A stretch of DNA of 64,000 nt from Magnolia sinica (lineage: Eukaryota; Streptophyta; Magnoliopsida; Magnoliales; Magnoliaceae), in NCBI RefSeq assembly GCF_029962835.1, contig NC_080588.1, positions 66,674,001 to 66,738,000 of the forward strand. Direction: 5' to 3'. Positions 1-11,520 of the stretch are shown piece after piece. The notes beneath the pieces are model-generated. The model made no database searches. It was not told the origin of the DNA and saw only the letters and a program-made list of their open reading frames with translations. Position 1 is the first letter of the stretch, and every line of letters starts with the position of its first letter. A program made the position numbers and the translations under genes.

Positions 1-130
1 CTCATCATAATTCAAAAATCACTTTGACCATACAGTTGTTTGCTCTACTAAAATCTACAATTCCAAACAACACCAATTAATCACCAAAGTTATCAATAAT
101 TTAAAATTTAGTTGATGAATGTAGTCAATG

Positions 131-252
131 AGATTTAGTGGTAGACTCCGAGGAGTTTCAACACGAGGTCTTGGGTTCAATACCCATAGGTGGTGAAATA
201 CCACTACGGAGTGTGTGTGTCGGGTGGGTGTGTAATTAAAAAAAAAAAAAAA
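131..252 (+). mobile_element. tRNA-derived SINE with poly(A) tail
   Basis: The stretch has an internal Pol III promoter layout: an A-box-like TAGTGGTAGACTCC near 136-149 and a B-box-like GGGTTCAATACCC near 173-185. It ends in a run of about 15 A residues at 238-252. This is the architecture of a tRNA-derived SINE and not a tRNA gene, because no acceptor stem or cloverleaf can be drawn. A related copy lies on the minus strand at 31499-31610, which supports a dispersed family. No clear target-site duplication is seen for this copy. Confidence 0.6.
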
Positions 253-1117
253 TCTTTATCACACACTCCTCAGTCAATCAACATGAAGGTCACTTACTAC
301 ACAGATCTTGCACATGCCCATCACATATGCCAACATGGCATACATGCACCAAATCCAAATTGTGGACACCACTGCTGATGCAACAGGGGAAAGAAAATCA
401 CATGCATCAATCAATCCCTAACCTACCTAATCAATGAACACTTGCAAAACTGAATGTGGATAATTAATGGTTTTCCTTTTTAATCGTCAATTTGATGAAC
501 ACAAGATACACAACTTGCATCTGGTCCAGATTGACTGAGGAGTGTCTGATGAATGTGGTCAATGAGATTTTGTAAGCACATACGTACAATTAAGGAAAAA
601 AAAAAAAACAATTCCAGATGGTTGAATACAACAGCATAAACATTTTTTTTTTTATTTTAAAAAAGAGAGCATTTTTTTAGAAAATGTAACAACTTTGGTC
701 CCTACAATCAAACTGGAGGCGATTTTTTTTTTTTAGAAAGAACATTTAAGGTGACAGTAACTCACTAAAATAATCATATTGCTGCTAAAGCGAAGAATCC
801 TAATCAAAATTGTAAATAAAAAAAAAAAAACTTAATCAAAATCGTAATGAAGATCCTAATCAAAACCCTAATCAAAATTTCAAAAAGAAAAAAAACCTAA
901 TTTAGGATTTTCAGTCTATAATCTCTAATACCTAATTATGGATTAAAAATTATTGAAAACCATAACTAGATAAAAATTGAAAGTCCCCAATTAGATTTAC
1001 AAATGCAAAACCCTAATTAGGGATTAAAAATCAAAACATCCAAAATATATTCACGATTGCAAAACTCTAATTAAGGTTTCAATATTCAACGTTAGAGAGA
1101 GAGACATGTTGTAATGG

Positions 1118-1180
<63 letters not shown>

Positions 1181-1476
1181 CATAGAGAACAAGAGCGAGA
1201 GAGCGAGCTCCCTCATGTTTTTTTTTTTTTTCGCAGTACTGGAGAGAGCTAGCGACAAAGATGCCGAGTAAGAGGAGACGAGAGGTTGATAGTTGGTTTT
1301 TTTCTTCAGTTGTGGAGAGATGCGCAATAGATCTTTTTACATTTCTTTTCACAGAAGAGAGAGAAAGGCTAACGGCGTTTGTTTTGGCATTTGGAGGAGG
1401 GAAGCGGCCCCACATCTTAGAGCCAATGGGCTCTTCCCATGTCAACTTAATACCCCTTAGGGTACTGAGTTACTTA
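253..1476. other. AT-rich intergenic DNA with (AG)n
   Basis: No gene is seen. The stretch is A/T-rich, with several short poly(A) and poly(T) runs and repeated CCTAAT/AATTAGG-like words around 830-1080. A long (AG)n microsatellite occupies about 1120-1178. The open frames crossing the AG run encode only dipeptide-like Ser-Leu repeats and are not genes. Confidence 0.6.
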
Positions 1477-2150
1477 GGGGTCGTTTGGCACTGTGGATTG
1501 GAAGGGATTGGAGGGGATTGGAGAGGATTGGCAATCCCCTAGCTGTTTGGCAGCATAAAGTATCCGGGGGTTTCAAATCCTAGGGGGTTTCTAATTCCCT
1601 CTTTGAGGGGGTTTGCAATCCATGGTGAGAGCTTGGATTACACCTAAAATCATTTCAATAGTTGCAGGTGTAACATGTGTGTCATTGTACACTATCATTC
1701 TATTGGGCACATGGCCCACTAATGATGATCAGCACCGTCCAAACATTGTCCTGTAAATCAGCACCGTCCAAACATTGTCCAGTACTGGCCAAACATTGTC
1801 CATATTAATCAACGATTATAAATCGTTGGTTAGTCACACAGACTTGATCTTGTGCTTGCGGTCCCTCAGAGACTTGGAATTTCATCGTTTTCAGGCAAAC
1901 CATATATTTCAGCGGGCTTATACAACCATAGTGTCAAAAATTATATATCTCACTAATTAGGGATATTATAGTTGATTTAGTAATTAAATTCAAACCCCTG
2001 TTAATATACCATGCATAGGTACTTTTGAATTAAAGTTGATTCACAATACAAGGTGCCAAACAAACCAGGAGGATTGCAAATCCTGGCGGTTTCCAATCCT
2101 GGGGATTCCGAATCCAGGGAGGTTCCAAATCCATGCTCCCAAACAGGCCC
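1477..2150. mobile_element. PIF/Harbinger-like MITE
   Basis: The element starts GGGGTCGTTTGGCA and ends CCCAAACAGGCCC, so its termini are inverted (GGG.C.GTTTGG). It is flanked by TTA on both sides (1474-1476 and 2151-2153), the 3-bp target duplication typical of PIF/Harbinger elements. There is no coding capacity. Related, more decayed copies lie at 4598-5106, 7510-8043, 12760-13265, 17560-18080 and 32429-32935. Confidence 0.75.
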
Positions 2151-2676
2151 TTAATGCACAATCCGATTCCAACAATTACACCATGGAGGACCCTCATAAG
2201 GCCCACAAAGTTTAATCAGTACACCTTCTCTGTCATTAGTGTAACACACAAGCACCTGCGTGGGTACCGTGTGATACTTGGAAAAGCTTTGTAAGCCCCA
2301 CCATAATATATACATTTTATTTATGCCGTCCATTTATATTTCGTTAGCCCAATTTAAGGCATGAGCCCAAAAATCAAGTAGATCCAAGTCTCACGCAGAC
2401 TACACTACAAGAAATATTGATAATTGAATACCCACCGTTAAAAAACATCTTGGAGGCTACAAGAGTTTTCGATCAAGTTGATGTTTGTGTTTTTCATTTG
2501 TCTAACTCTGTGTTACCTAATCAAAGACAGTTTTTAATGGTGGGTGTTCAATCACCACGATTCCTTGCGGTGTGGTCCACCTGAGACTTAGATTTGCCTA
2601 AAAAACGGATGGATGAACTGTGCAGAAAACACGTGTATCATGGTCAGCTTTTTCAGTAGAACACAGTACCAACTTC

Positions 2677-3101
2677 GGAATCAGATTGCCTTTGACCCTG
2701 GGCATAGGCATATCTATGTGCCCGAGGCTGTGTGGGGTCCACAAACATGTCCCTATCCACTCTGTCCATTTGTTTGAAAGACCACAGTAGACAGGATTAC
2801 TAAATTCAGGCAGATCCAAAACTCAGGTGGTGGCCCATAATAACAAAACAGCGGGAACAGCAACGTCCACCTTTGAAACCTTTTCTGGAGCTGACATGAT
2901 GTTTATATGCCAACCAAACCGTTCATAAAATTATTACAACTCATATAAACTGACGGTGTTCAATCCCAACTGTTTCTCTTACTGATTTTTAGAATCCTAT
3001 TCTATGGTAGTCTTTCAAAACAGATGGACGGAGTGGATTTGTCACGGACATCACCATGGCAGGGAGATATCTATGCCTGAGGTCAATGGCAATCCGCTCC
3101 C
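2677..3101. mobile_element. MULE-type foldback MITE, 9-bp TSD
   Basis: The left arm (GGAATCAGATTGCC, then a TGACC and GGGCATAG stretch) mirrors the right arm, which ends in GGCAATCCGCTCCC. The element is bordered by ACCAACTTC at 2668-2676 and 3102-3110, a perfect 9-bp duplication, as Mutator-like transposition produces. The homologous copy near 10746-11220 shares the insertion with a decayed duplication, so the insertion predates the large tandem duplication. Confidence 0.75.
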
Positions 3102-3227
3102 ACCAACTTCGATGCCGCGTGCCACACTGTGCAATCCGAGTCACTATCATTGCTGCGAACTATGCACTGAGCTGACACATCCCATACAACGACATGCGTT
3201 TTCATCTTCGTGGGGCCTACCCTGTGT

Positions 3228-3390
3228 AGTGTCTGGACAATCGACACGTGTTTTATTTATTGTGAGAGCTATACTTACGAGTAGATTATTAAAATATGAC
3301 GCATGTTAACGACTTTTTTATTAGAAAATATTTTTATCTCAGTTGTGACGTACGTGTTTGTAAGATGAACGGTGAGGATGATGTCCGTGG
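3228..3390 (+). pseudogene. Decayed CAD intron 1 end / exon 2 start (relic 1)
   Basis: The sequence aligns with the end of CAD intron 1 and the start of exon 2 (about 32975-33122 in CAD-A). Shared landmarks are the ACACGTGT word, the TTAACGAC word, a GAAAATATTTT.ATCT stretch, GTGTTTGTA, then GAACGG.GAGGATGATGT. The splice acceptor TAG|GG has become TAAGA. Similarity stops just after GATGATGT, before the codons for the catalytic-zinc CGICHSD motif, so nothing functional remains. Confidence 0.65.
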
Positions 3391-3819
3391 GGGATGACGA
3401 AAAATTGATACATATGTAGAGTAGGTCGCGGGTATTTTCATAGTCAAGATTGACTAGAGAAGGCTCCATCAGAGGTGAAAGTGACCTGAACCGTCAACAT
3501 TTTAAAACAACAAACCCGAAAAAGTTACTGGACGTGACATATATGATTTTGATCTCGGGAAGCTATTTTAGCCACCAACCATGCTAGATTTGTGAGATTC
3601 CATTATATTGGCGGCCTAAATTTTAGTTTTTTTTTTTTTTTTTTTTTTTCTTTTAAACACTATTTTTAGTAAATTTTAATTTTAAAGGAACTGTTCGTAC
3701 CTTAAAAAAATTATTTCTATTTTTGTTTTATTTTGCTATTGGATTCAAAATATTTTTGTGAAAAATTCAATGGATTCGGAGTAATTATCCCTTTATGAAA
3801 AGGTGCTGGATATCAACAC

Positions 3820-4030
3820 GAGGTTCCCTGCTCAACTAGTGTGAAATGTTCATGCTGTTCTCAGGTGAGGCCCACTCACTTTGAACATCCACAGGCTTCT
3901 CATGAAAGGGAACTGTTAACTTCTCTATCATCCACTTGTAAGCAAGCATACGTGCAACTCAATCCATACAGCTCATTTCTAGCTGTAGACGTCCATGAAA
4001 TTGAAATAAAAAGGAATGGTTCCTGCCTCA
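3820..4030 (+). repeat. CAD intron 2-like remnant (relic 1)
   Basis: The stretch with AGTGTGAAATGTTCATGC, GAGGCCCACTCAC, GTAAGCAAGCATACGTGCAA and CATGAAATTGAAAT matches the first part of CAD-A intron 2 (33310-33720). A shorter match is present in CAD-B (56950-57160). Similar stretches are at 6775-6945, 11985-12190 and 15790-15990. It lies downstream of the exon 2 relic in the order expected for a decayed CAD locus. Confidence 0.6.
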
Positions 4031-4039
4031 AAGCTTACT

Positions 4040-4578
4040 GGGAGTGAATTAAGTGCGACCTGGTCTTACCCAAGACGGTGCGGTCCTTGCTGTGGGCCCA
4101 CCTTGATGCATGTGTTCTACATCCAAGTCCGCCATCCGATTTTTGACAGATTATTTTAGGACATGAGCACGAAAATGAAGCAATACAAATCTCAAGTGGA
4201 ATATATCATAGGAAACAGTGGTGATGGATCATTAAAAAATTTTGGTGGGCCACGAAAGTTTTGGATCAAGATGATATTTGTTTTCATTCTTTCATCTAGT
4301 TTATGTTACCATATCAAAGTTTGGATGGTAAATAAATGCCACCTATACATTACAGTGGGCCTAGGGAGTTTTTAATGGTAGAGAATTCAATCACAACTGT
4401 TTCCTATAGTATCGTACACCTTAGACTTAGATCTACTTCATTTTTTGAATCATGCCTTAAAATGATATGGAGAAATGGATAGACGACGTGGATTTAGTAT
4501 ACATACATCAAGGTGGGACCCACAATAAGGGCCACATTGTTTTTGAGTGAGGCCCCGTCACACCTAAATTATTCTTCC
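4040..4578. mobile_element. Foldback MITE (GGGAGTGGATTA-arm type)
   Basis: Arms of about 55 bp mirror each other. The left runs from GGGAGTGAATTAAGTG to the GTGGGCCCACC core, and the right from ACATCAAGGTGGGACCCAC to AAATTATTCTTCC. The core carries the AAAATGAAGC, GTTTTGGATCAAG and GATCATGCC motifs shared by all foldback MITEs here. Homologous copies lie at 6950-7486, 12196-12740 and 16005-17540, the last interrupted by the CACTA-like element. Confidence 0.65.
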
Positions 4579-5679
4579 CACATCACAACCGTTCCTAGGG
4601 TCGTTTGGCACCATGGATTTAGGGGGATTTGAGAGGATTTGGGGGCATTTTAAATCCCCTCATTATTTGGTACCCTAAAGTAATTAAGAGTTTCGAGTCT
4701 CGGAAGTTGGGGGTTTGAAATCTACCATGAAAGCTTGGATTCACGTAAAATCCTTCTTAGAGTTGCATATGTAGCATGTGTGTCACTGTGCTATTACTCT
4801 AGTGGGCACGTGGCCCAATAATGATATTCTAAAACAATTAGATTATCAATTGCATCATTATAATTATTTTAATATGATGATCAGCACGTCCAAACATTTT
4901 CCATGTAAATCAGCAGTTAAAAATCAAAGGGTATTCGCTCTGACATGATTTTATGCTTGTGGCTACCTTCGCCAATTAAAGATATTAAAATTGATTTAGT
5001 AATTAAATTTGAACTCCTGTGCATATACATACACGACTACTTATGGATTAAAGTTGATTCCCAATTCAAGGTGCCAAACACAATAAGAGGATTTCAAATC
5101 CGGGCCTTAGTTTTTAGAATAAGTCTTTGGAACCCACCATGGATGCGGCATTAACGGGGGTCCTCCATAATTGAGATGTGGATGAGGACATTAGTGTCTG
5201 CTTGGATTATATCTGGACAGTCATCCAACAGCCGGATCATATGGATCATTTGGATCAAGAGAACACCATCCATTGGCTTTGATCAACGGTTCCGATCAAT
5301 CAAAAGGCTGAATCATTATATTATCTGCCACTTGTCAAGTGGTGGACGCTTATAACAAGTAGCCCACGCCAAAAAGCCTAATTAATTAGCCCCAAAGCCT
5401 TAGCCAAGCAAGCAAGCCGTGGTTCTTCCTCCTTACTTCCGAGGCTGCTGGATTATTGCAATTTTTTATGATATATTCAGATTTGATTGGACAGACAACA
5501 TATTACTCTTCAAATATAGTGAATTTCAAATATGATTTGACCTTTTTGGCAGCATATGGCTCAACTAAGTTTGCAGCAGCTTTGTTAGGCTTTGCTGGGA
5601 AAATGTATGTAGAAATCGGGAGATTAATGTTTCTTAATAATTTAGTAAAGATGCCAAGATACCACAGCCAAAAATATTT

Positions 5680-6201
5680 GAAAGTGGATATAATGCAGTT
5701 GACTCGGGGTACAAATATATTCATGTGCACAGGGCCTTGTGGGGCTCACAGAGATGTCTGTGATAAATCTACCCTGTCGATCTGATTTTCAGGACCATGA
5801 TAAGACATGAATAAAAAAATCAGGAAGATCAAAAACTTATTTGGTTTGTATCAATTGAAACGATAGGGATTGAATGGACGGGGTGACAGAAGTTTTGTAT
5901 CAAGATGATATTTATGCCTAATGTTTATTTGAGTGGTGATAAACGTATGAATGATTTGGATGGTATATAAATATCATAGTCAGCTCTAAGAAGGTTTCAA
6001 CTATGGACATTTTCTTTCTCACTGTTTTATTTAGCGAGGCCCACCTGAGTCTTGGATCTACTTGGATTTTAGAATTATGTACTATTTCTGTCTTTCAAAG
6101 CAAATGGACGAAGTGGATTTGTCAAGTACACATATATGGGCCTCACACAGCCCCGTGCACAGGTATATCTCTTTGCCTGAGGTCACATGCAATCTGCTTC
6201 C
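5680..6201. mobile_element. Foldback MITE (copy of 13844-14368)
   Basis: The arms (GAAAGTGGATATAATGC at left, GCAATCTGCTTCC at right) and the core match the better preserved copy at 13844-14368. The flanking duplication is eroded here: AAAATATTT at left and AAAAAATTT at right. Confidence 0.65.
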
Positions 6202-6774
6202 AAAAAATTTGTAATTATTGTACATTTTTTTGTCCAATATTATCCTGAAAATCTCACATTCAAATAGCAATACAAATTTATTTTACAAATCATTCAATAA
6301 TTAAGAATTTTACAAATCACTACCTAATTAATATAGAATTTACATCTCCTACCTTTTTAAATAGTTTTAAAAAAGTTACCTCATTAATACGTATAACTAT
6401 CATTCCACTCCCTCCGAATGTTTGCCATTATAGCAAACAGTGGGCAGCTCGAGTGTGCCTCACTATGATGTTTATGTAAAATTTACCTCGACCACCGGGT
6501 GAGTCAAGGCCAAGTTATGTCAAGAGACCAAAAATCAGCTCCATCTATGATTAAAGTGGACCACATAATTGGAAACAGCATATTGGTAACTCTTGCGCGT
6601 GCCTTCAAACTATTTCCATAAGTGTGGCCCATGTGAATCACGAATTTGTATGATTTGTGGAGTCAGGCCTAATTGTTTGTGTGGAATCTAATTATTAGAT
6701 TAGATTTTATATAATTATCAGGGTGGGTCTTGTAAAAATCAAGGGTTGACATCTCTTTTCTATTATTTTCTTTC

Positions 6775-9090
6775 ATGAGGCCCACTCACTTTGAACATCT
6801 ACAAGCTCCTCCTGAAAGGGAAATGTTAACTTCTCTATCATCCACTTGTAAGCAAGCATATGTGCAACCCAATCCATACTGCTCATTTCTAGCTGTCCAC
6901 ATCCATGAAATTGAAATAAAAAGGAGTGGTTACTGCATCTCAGCTGACTGGGAGTGGATTAGGTGGACCCGGTCTCACCCAAGACAGTGCGGCCCTTGCT
7001 GTGGGGCCTACCTTGATGCATGTGTTCTACATCTAAGCCAGCCATCTGTTTTTGATAGATTCTTTTAGGACATGAGCCCAAAAATGAAGCATATCTAATC
7101 TCAAGTGGAACATATCATAGGAAACAGTGGTGATGGATCATTAAAAACTTTTCGTGGGTCACAAAAGTTTTGGATCAAGTTGATATTTGTTTTTATTACT
7201 TCATCCAGTTTATGTTACCTTATCAATAGTTTGGATGGTAAATAAATGCCACTGATACATTACAGTGGGCCTAGGGAGTTTTTTATGGTGGAGAATTCAA
7301 TCACAACTGTTTCCTATATCATGGTACACCTTAGACTTAGATCTACTTCATTTTTTTGATCATGCCTTAAAATGATATGGAGAAATGGATAGACAGCGTT
7401 GATTTAGTATACATACATCAAGGTGGGACCCATGATAAGGGCCACACTGTTTTCGAGTGAGGCAGGGTCACACCTAAATTATCCCCACGCACATCACAAC
7501 CGTTCTCACGGGCCGTTTGGCACCATGGATTTGGGGAATATGAAAGGATGGGGGGAGATTTCAAATCCCTTTTATTGGCAGCAACTGCAAGTTTAAAACC
7601 TCCTAAAAAGGGAGTTTTGAAATCCTGAAAGCTTGGATTATATGTAAAATCCTTCCTTGCATGTGTGTCACTGGGCTATTACTCTACTGGGAACATAGCC
7701 CACTAGTGATATCCCAAAACAATTAGATTATCAATTGCATCACTATTATTATTTTAATATGATGATCAGTGCCGTCCAAACATTTTCAATGTAAATCAAT
7801 AGTTAAAAATCGTTGGTTAGTCACTTGGACATTATCCTGTGTTTGTGGCCCATCCGAGACTTAGAATTTCATCATTTTCGAGCAAAGATTTATTACAACC
7901 ATCATGTGAAACATTACATACAATCACTCATTAAAGATATTAAAATTGATTTAGTAATTAAATTCCCAATCCAAGTGCCAAACACAATAGAAGGCTTTCA
8001 AATCCAAGTGATTCCAAAGCCAAGGGGTTCCAAATCCAGGCCCTTATAGTCTTGAGAACAAGTCTTTGGAACCCATCCTAGGATGGTCTCCATAATTGAG
8101 ATGTAGAAGAGGACATTGGTGTCCGCTTGGATTATATCTGGACAGTCATCCAACAGCCGGACCATGTGGATCATTTGGATCAAGAGAACACCATCCATTG
8201 GCTTTGATCAACGGTTCCAATCAATCAAAGGGCTGAATCATTATGTTATCTGCCACTTGTCAAGTGATGGACGCTTATGACAAGCGGCCCACGCCAAAAA
8301 GCCTAATTAGCACCAAAGCCTTAGCGAAGCAAGCAAGCCGGGATTCTTCCTCCTTACTTCCGATGTTGCTGGATTCTTGCAATTTTTTTATGATATATTC
8401 TGATTTGATTGGACCGACAACATATCACTCTTTACAATAGTGAATTACGTTTTTGGCAGCATATGGCCCAACCAAGTTTGGGCATCTTTGTGTGATTTTG
8501 TGGGGGAAATGAATGTAGACATCGGGAGATAAATGTTTCTTACTATAATGCTGCTTTGTTCCATCGATTTAGTAAAGATGCCAAGATAACACCTCCAAAT
8601 CAAACACGGATAGTTGAAAGTATTTGGAAGTGGATATATTGCTTGTGACCCGGGGCACATAGATATTCATGTGCCCTAGGCCTTGTGGGGCTCACAGAGA
8701 TGTTTGTGATAAATCTACTCCGTTCATCTGTTTGTCAGGACCATAATAAGACATGAGTCTAAAAATCAGGAAGTACAAAAACTTATTTGGTTCATACCAC
8801 ACGGAACGATAGGGATTGAATGGATGGGGGTGGTAGAAGTTTTGTATCTAGATGATATTTATGCATATAGTTTATCTGAATGGTGATAAGCTTATGAAAG
8901 ATTTGGATGGTATATAAACATTATGGTTAGCTCTAAGAAGGTTTTAATGATTGACATTATCGTTTCCACTATTTTGTTTGGTTAGGCTCATCTGAGTTTT
9001 AATCTGCTTGATTTTAGAATCATGCCCTATTTTAGTCTTTCAAAGTAGGTGGATGAAGTGGATTTGTCACGGACACCTCCAAGATGGACG
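6775..9090. repeat. Segmental duplication unit B1 (pairs with 15820-20147)
   Basis: The unit begins abruptly with CAD intron 2-like sequence and then runs through a foldback MITE (6950-7486), a Harbinger-like MITE (7510-8043), a GGACAGTCATCCAACAGCCGG segment (8140-8170) and part of another foldback element (from about 8625). It aligns with 15820-20147 once the two insertions at 16487-17488 and 18291-19375 are removed. It also resembles the second half of unit A1, so the tandem array is nested. No intact gene is seen. Confidence 0.7.
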
Positions 9091-10207
9091 GAGAGGATTT
9101 TCCACAAAACAGATGGACGGGGAGGATTTTTTACAAACATGACAGTGGGCCTCACCTGGGTTCCCAGCGTCCCTCCAGCATCATCTTAAAAATAGTCACC
9201 ATCGTAAAAGTGCTATCAATATTATACATATATAAAATACGCAGCCCTAATATATCGTATCCAAACATTGATTAGATGAAGAATTTTTATACTTGCCCGA
9301 ATAATACCTCTTATCCAAATATTGATTTATGACATGTTAGTTTGGATGTATTCTGAAATTAATCAAATGTATACATGAACAATAGTTGGATACAATACAA
9401 TATACCCTCATACGTGAATCCAAACAAGCCCTAAAATGATCTAGAAAAATAGATGGACAGTATGGATGAAACACATACATCATGGTGGGTCCCACAGAGC
9501 ACTGACCACCAGCCATTGGCTGGTCACAGGGGGAGTAGCCAATCCCTTTCCCCTTCAAGGAGGTTGTCCTTTGAATGCCGATTAGATACTGACAATTTGA
9601 GTAGCGGGACTCACTACTAAAGTGACGTTCTATGGGCCCCATTATGATGTATGTGTTGTATCCACGTCATCCATCCATTTTGAGATATTATTTCAGGGTA
9701 TAATACAAAGAATGATGTAGATCCAAAGCTGTAGTGGATCCCACCACAAAAAACAGTGGGAAGGATGATGCCTACCATTGAAACCATTCTAATGCCCACC
9801 ATAATGTTTATTTGAAATCCGAAATCCAACCTGTTCACAAGTTAACAAAGACATGAAGGGAAAACATAAATATCAGCCTGGTCAAAAACTTAGAAGTTTT
9901 TAACGGTGGAAGTCACTCTCCCCATTGTTTTCTAGAGCTTTGGATTTGACTCATTCTTTGGATTTTGCCTTGAAATGATCTCTCCAAATGGATGGACAGC
10001 GTGGATACAAAACATACATAATGGTGGAGCCCATGGAACTTGGTGACGCACTTCAATCTCGCTACTCAACTTGGCAGTAGCTAATCCACGTCCATTGTTC
10101 TATACGGCTGAAAGGGGTAGATTTCCCACAAAGGTCACGGTGGGCCCCACCCAGAATTCTTGCGCAGTGACTTCCTGGGGAAGGCTTTGGCAGGAAATCT
10201 CAGCGAA
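9091..10207. mobile_element. Foldback MITEs between duplication units
   Basis: There are two pieces. A right half ending with GGGGGAGTAGCCAATCCC (9430-9556) belongs to the same terminal type as the intact elements at 59564 and 62426. It is followed by an element at about 9576-10090 with arms of the type GATTAG.TACTGACA...GAGTAGCG and a core bounded by GGGCCCCAT (9634) and GGAGCCCATGG (10026). No gene is present. Confidence 0.6.
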
Positions 10208-11337
10208 TAAAACAATTACCCATTGTGGGACCCTAATAAGGCCCACAGAGTTTAATCAGTACACCTTCCCTTTCATTAGTGTAACACACAAGCACCTGCG
10301 TGGGTACCATGTGATACTTGGAAAAGCTTTGTAAGCCCCACCATAATGTATACATTTTATTCACGCGGTCCATTCATTTTTTGTTAGCTAAATTTAAAGC
10401 ATGAGCTTAAAAATCAAGTAGATCCAAGTCTCAGGTAAACCACACCACATGAAATATTGGTAATTGAACACCCACCGTTAGAAAACATCTCGGAGGCTAC
10501 AAGAGAGTTTTATATCAAGGTGATGTTTGTGTTTTTCATTTGTCTAAACCTAATCAACAACTTGGATGGCAAAAAAATATCATAATGAGCTAAGGAAGTT
10601 TTTAATGGTGGGTGTTCAATCACTACTGTTCCTTGTGGTGTGGTCCACCTGAGACTTAGATTTGTCTAAAAAATGGATGGATGAACGGTGCAGATAAAAC
10701 ACATGCATCATGGTCAGCTTTTTCAGTAGAACACAGTACCAACTTCAGAATCAGATTGCCTTTGACCTCGGGCATAGGGATATCAATGTGCCCGAGGCTG
10801 TGTGGGGTCCACAAATATGTCGGTGAAAAATCCACTCCGTCCATTTGTTTCAAAGACCACAGTAGACAGGATTCTTAAAATCACGCAGATCCAAAACTCA
10901 GGTGGCCCATACCAACAAAACAGTGGGAACAGTAACATCCACCGTTAAAACCTTTTCTGGAGCTGACATGATGTTTATATCTCATCCAAACCGTTCATAA
11001 AATTATTACAACTCAGATAAATCGCAGTAACAAATATCATCTTGATACAAAACTACCATCACCGTCAGGCGTTCAATCCCAACTGTTTCTCTGACTGATT
11101 TTAAGAATCATATTCTACTGTAGTATTTCAAAACAGATGAACGGAGTGGATTTGTCAGGAACATAACCATGGCATGGAGATATATCTATGCCCTAGGTCA
11201 CGGGCAATCCACTCCCACCGGCTTCGATGTCGCGTGCTATACTATGCAATCCGAGTCACTATCATTGCTGCGACCCATGCATTGAGGTGACGCATCCCAA
11301 ACAACGACATGCATTTTCCTCTTCGTGGGGCCCACCC

Positions 11338-11520
11338 TGTGTAGTGTCTGGACAATCGACACGTGTTTTATTTATTGTGAGAGCTATACCTACGAGTAGA
11401 TTATTAATTAAAATATGGCGCATGTTAACCACTTTTTTATTAGAAAATATTTTTATCTCAGTTGTGACGTGTTTGTAAAATATTAAAATATGGCGCATGA
11501 ACGGTGAGGATGATGTCTGC
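11338..11520 (+). pseudogene. Decayed CAD intron 1 end / exon 2 start (relic 2)
   Basis: This is the duplicate of the relic at 3228-3390. It again contains the ACACGTGT and GAAAATATTTT words and a GAACGGTGAGGATGATGT stretch like the exon 2 start of the living CAD genes. An extra piece of about 18 bp (TATTAAAATATGGCGC) separates the acceptor region from the exon-like bases. There is no AG acceptor at the right place and no catalytic-site codons. Confidence 0.6.

Larger units (their letters stand above)
2165..6775. repeat. Segmental duplication unit A1 (pairs with 10208-14935)
   Basis: The segment aligns along nearly its whole length with 10208-14935. Examples are 2195 with 10233, 3841 with 12000, 4598 with 12760, 5220 with 13390, and 6440 with 14590. 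It contains no intact gene. Inside it are a foldback MITE (2677-3101), a decayed CAD segment (3228-3390), CAD intron 2-like sequence (3820-4030), another foldback MITE (4040-4578), a Harbinger-like MITE (4598-5106) and a further foldback MITE (5680-6201). Confidence 0.75.

Noticed and set aside
131..200. Possible tRNA gene
   Set aside because: A and B boxes are present but no cloverleaf or anticodon arm can be drawn, and a poly(A) tail follows; a SINE explains it.
1079..1445. Open frames of Ser-Leu repeats on the minus strand
   Set aside because: They are translations of the (AG)n microsatellite, with no conserved protein content.
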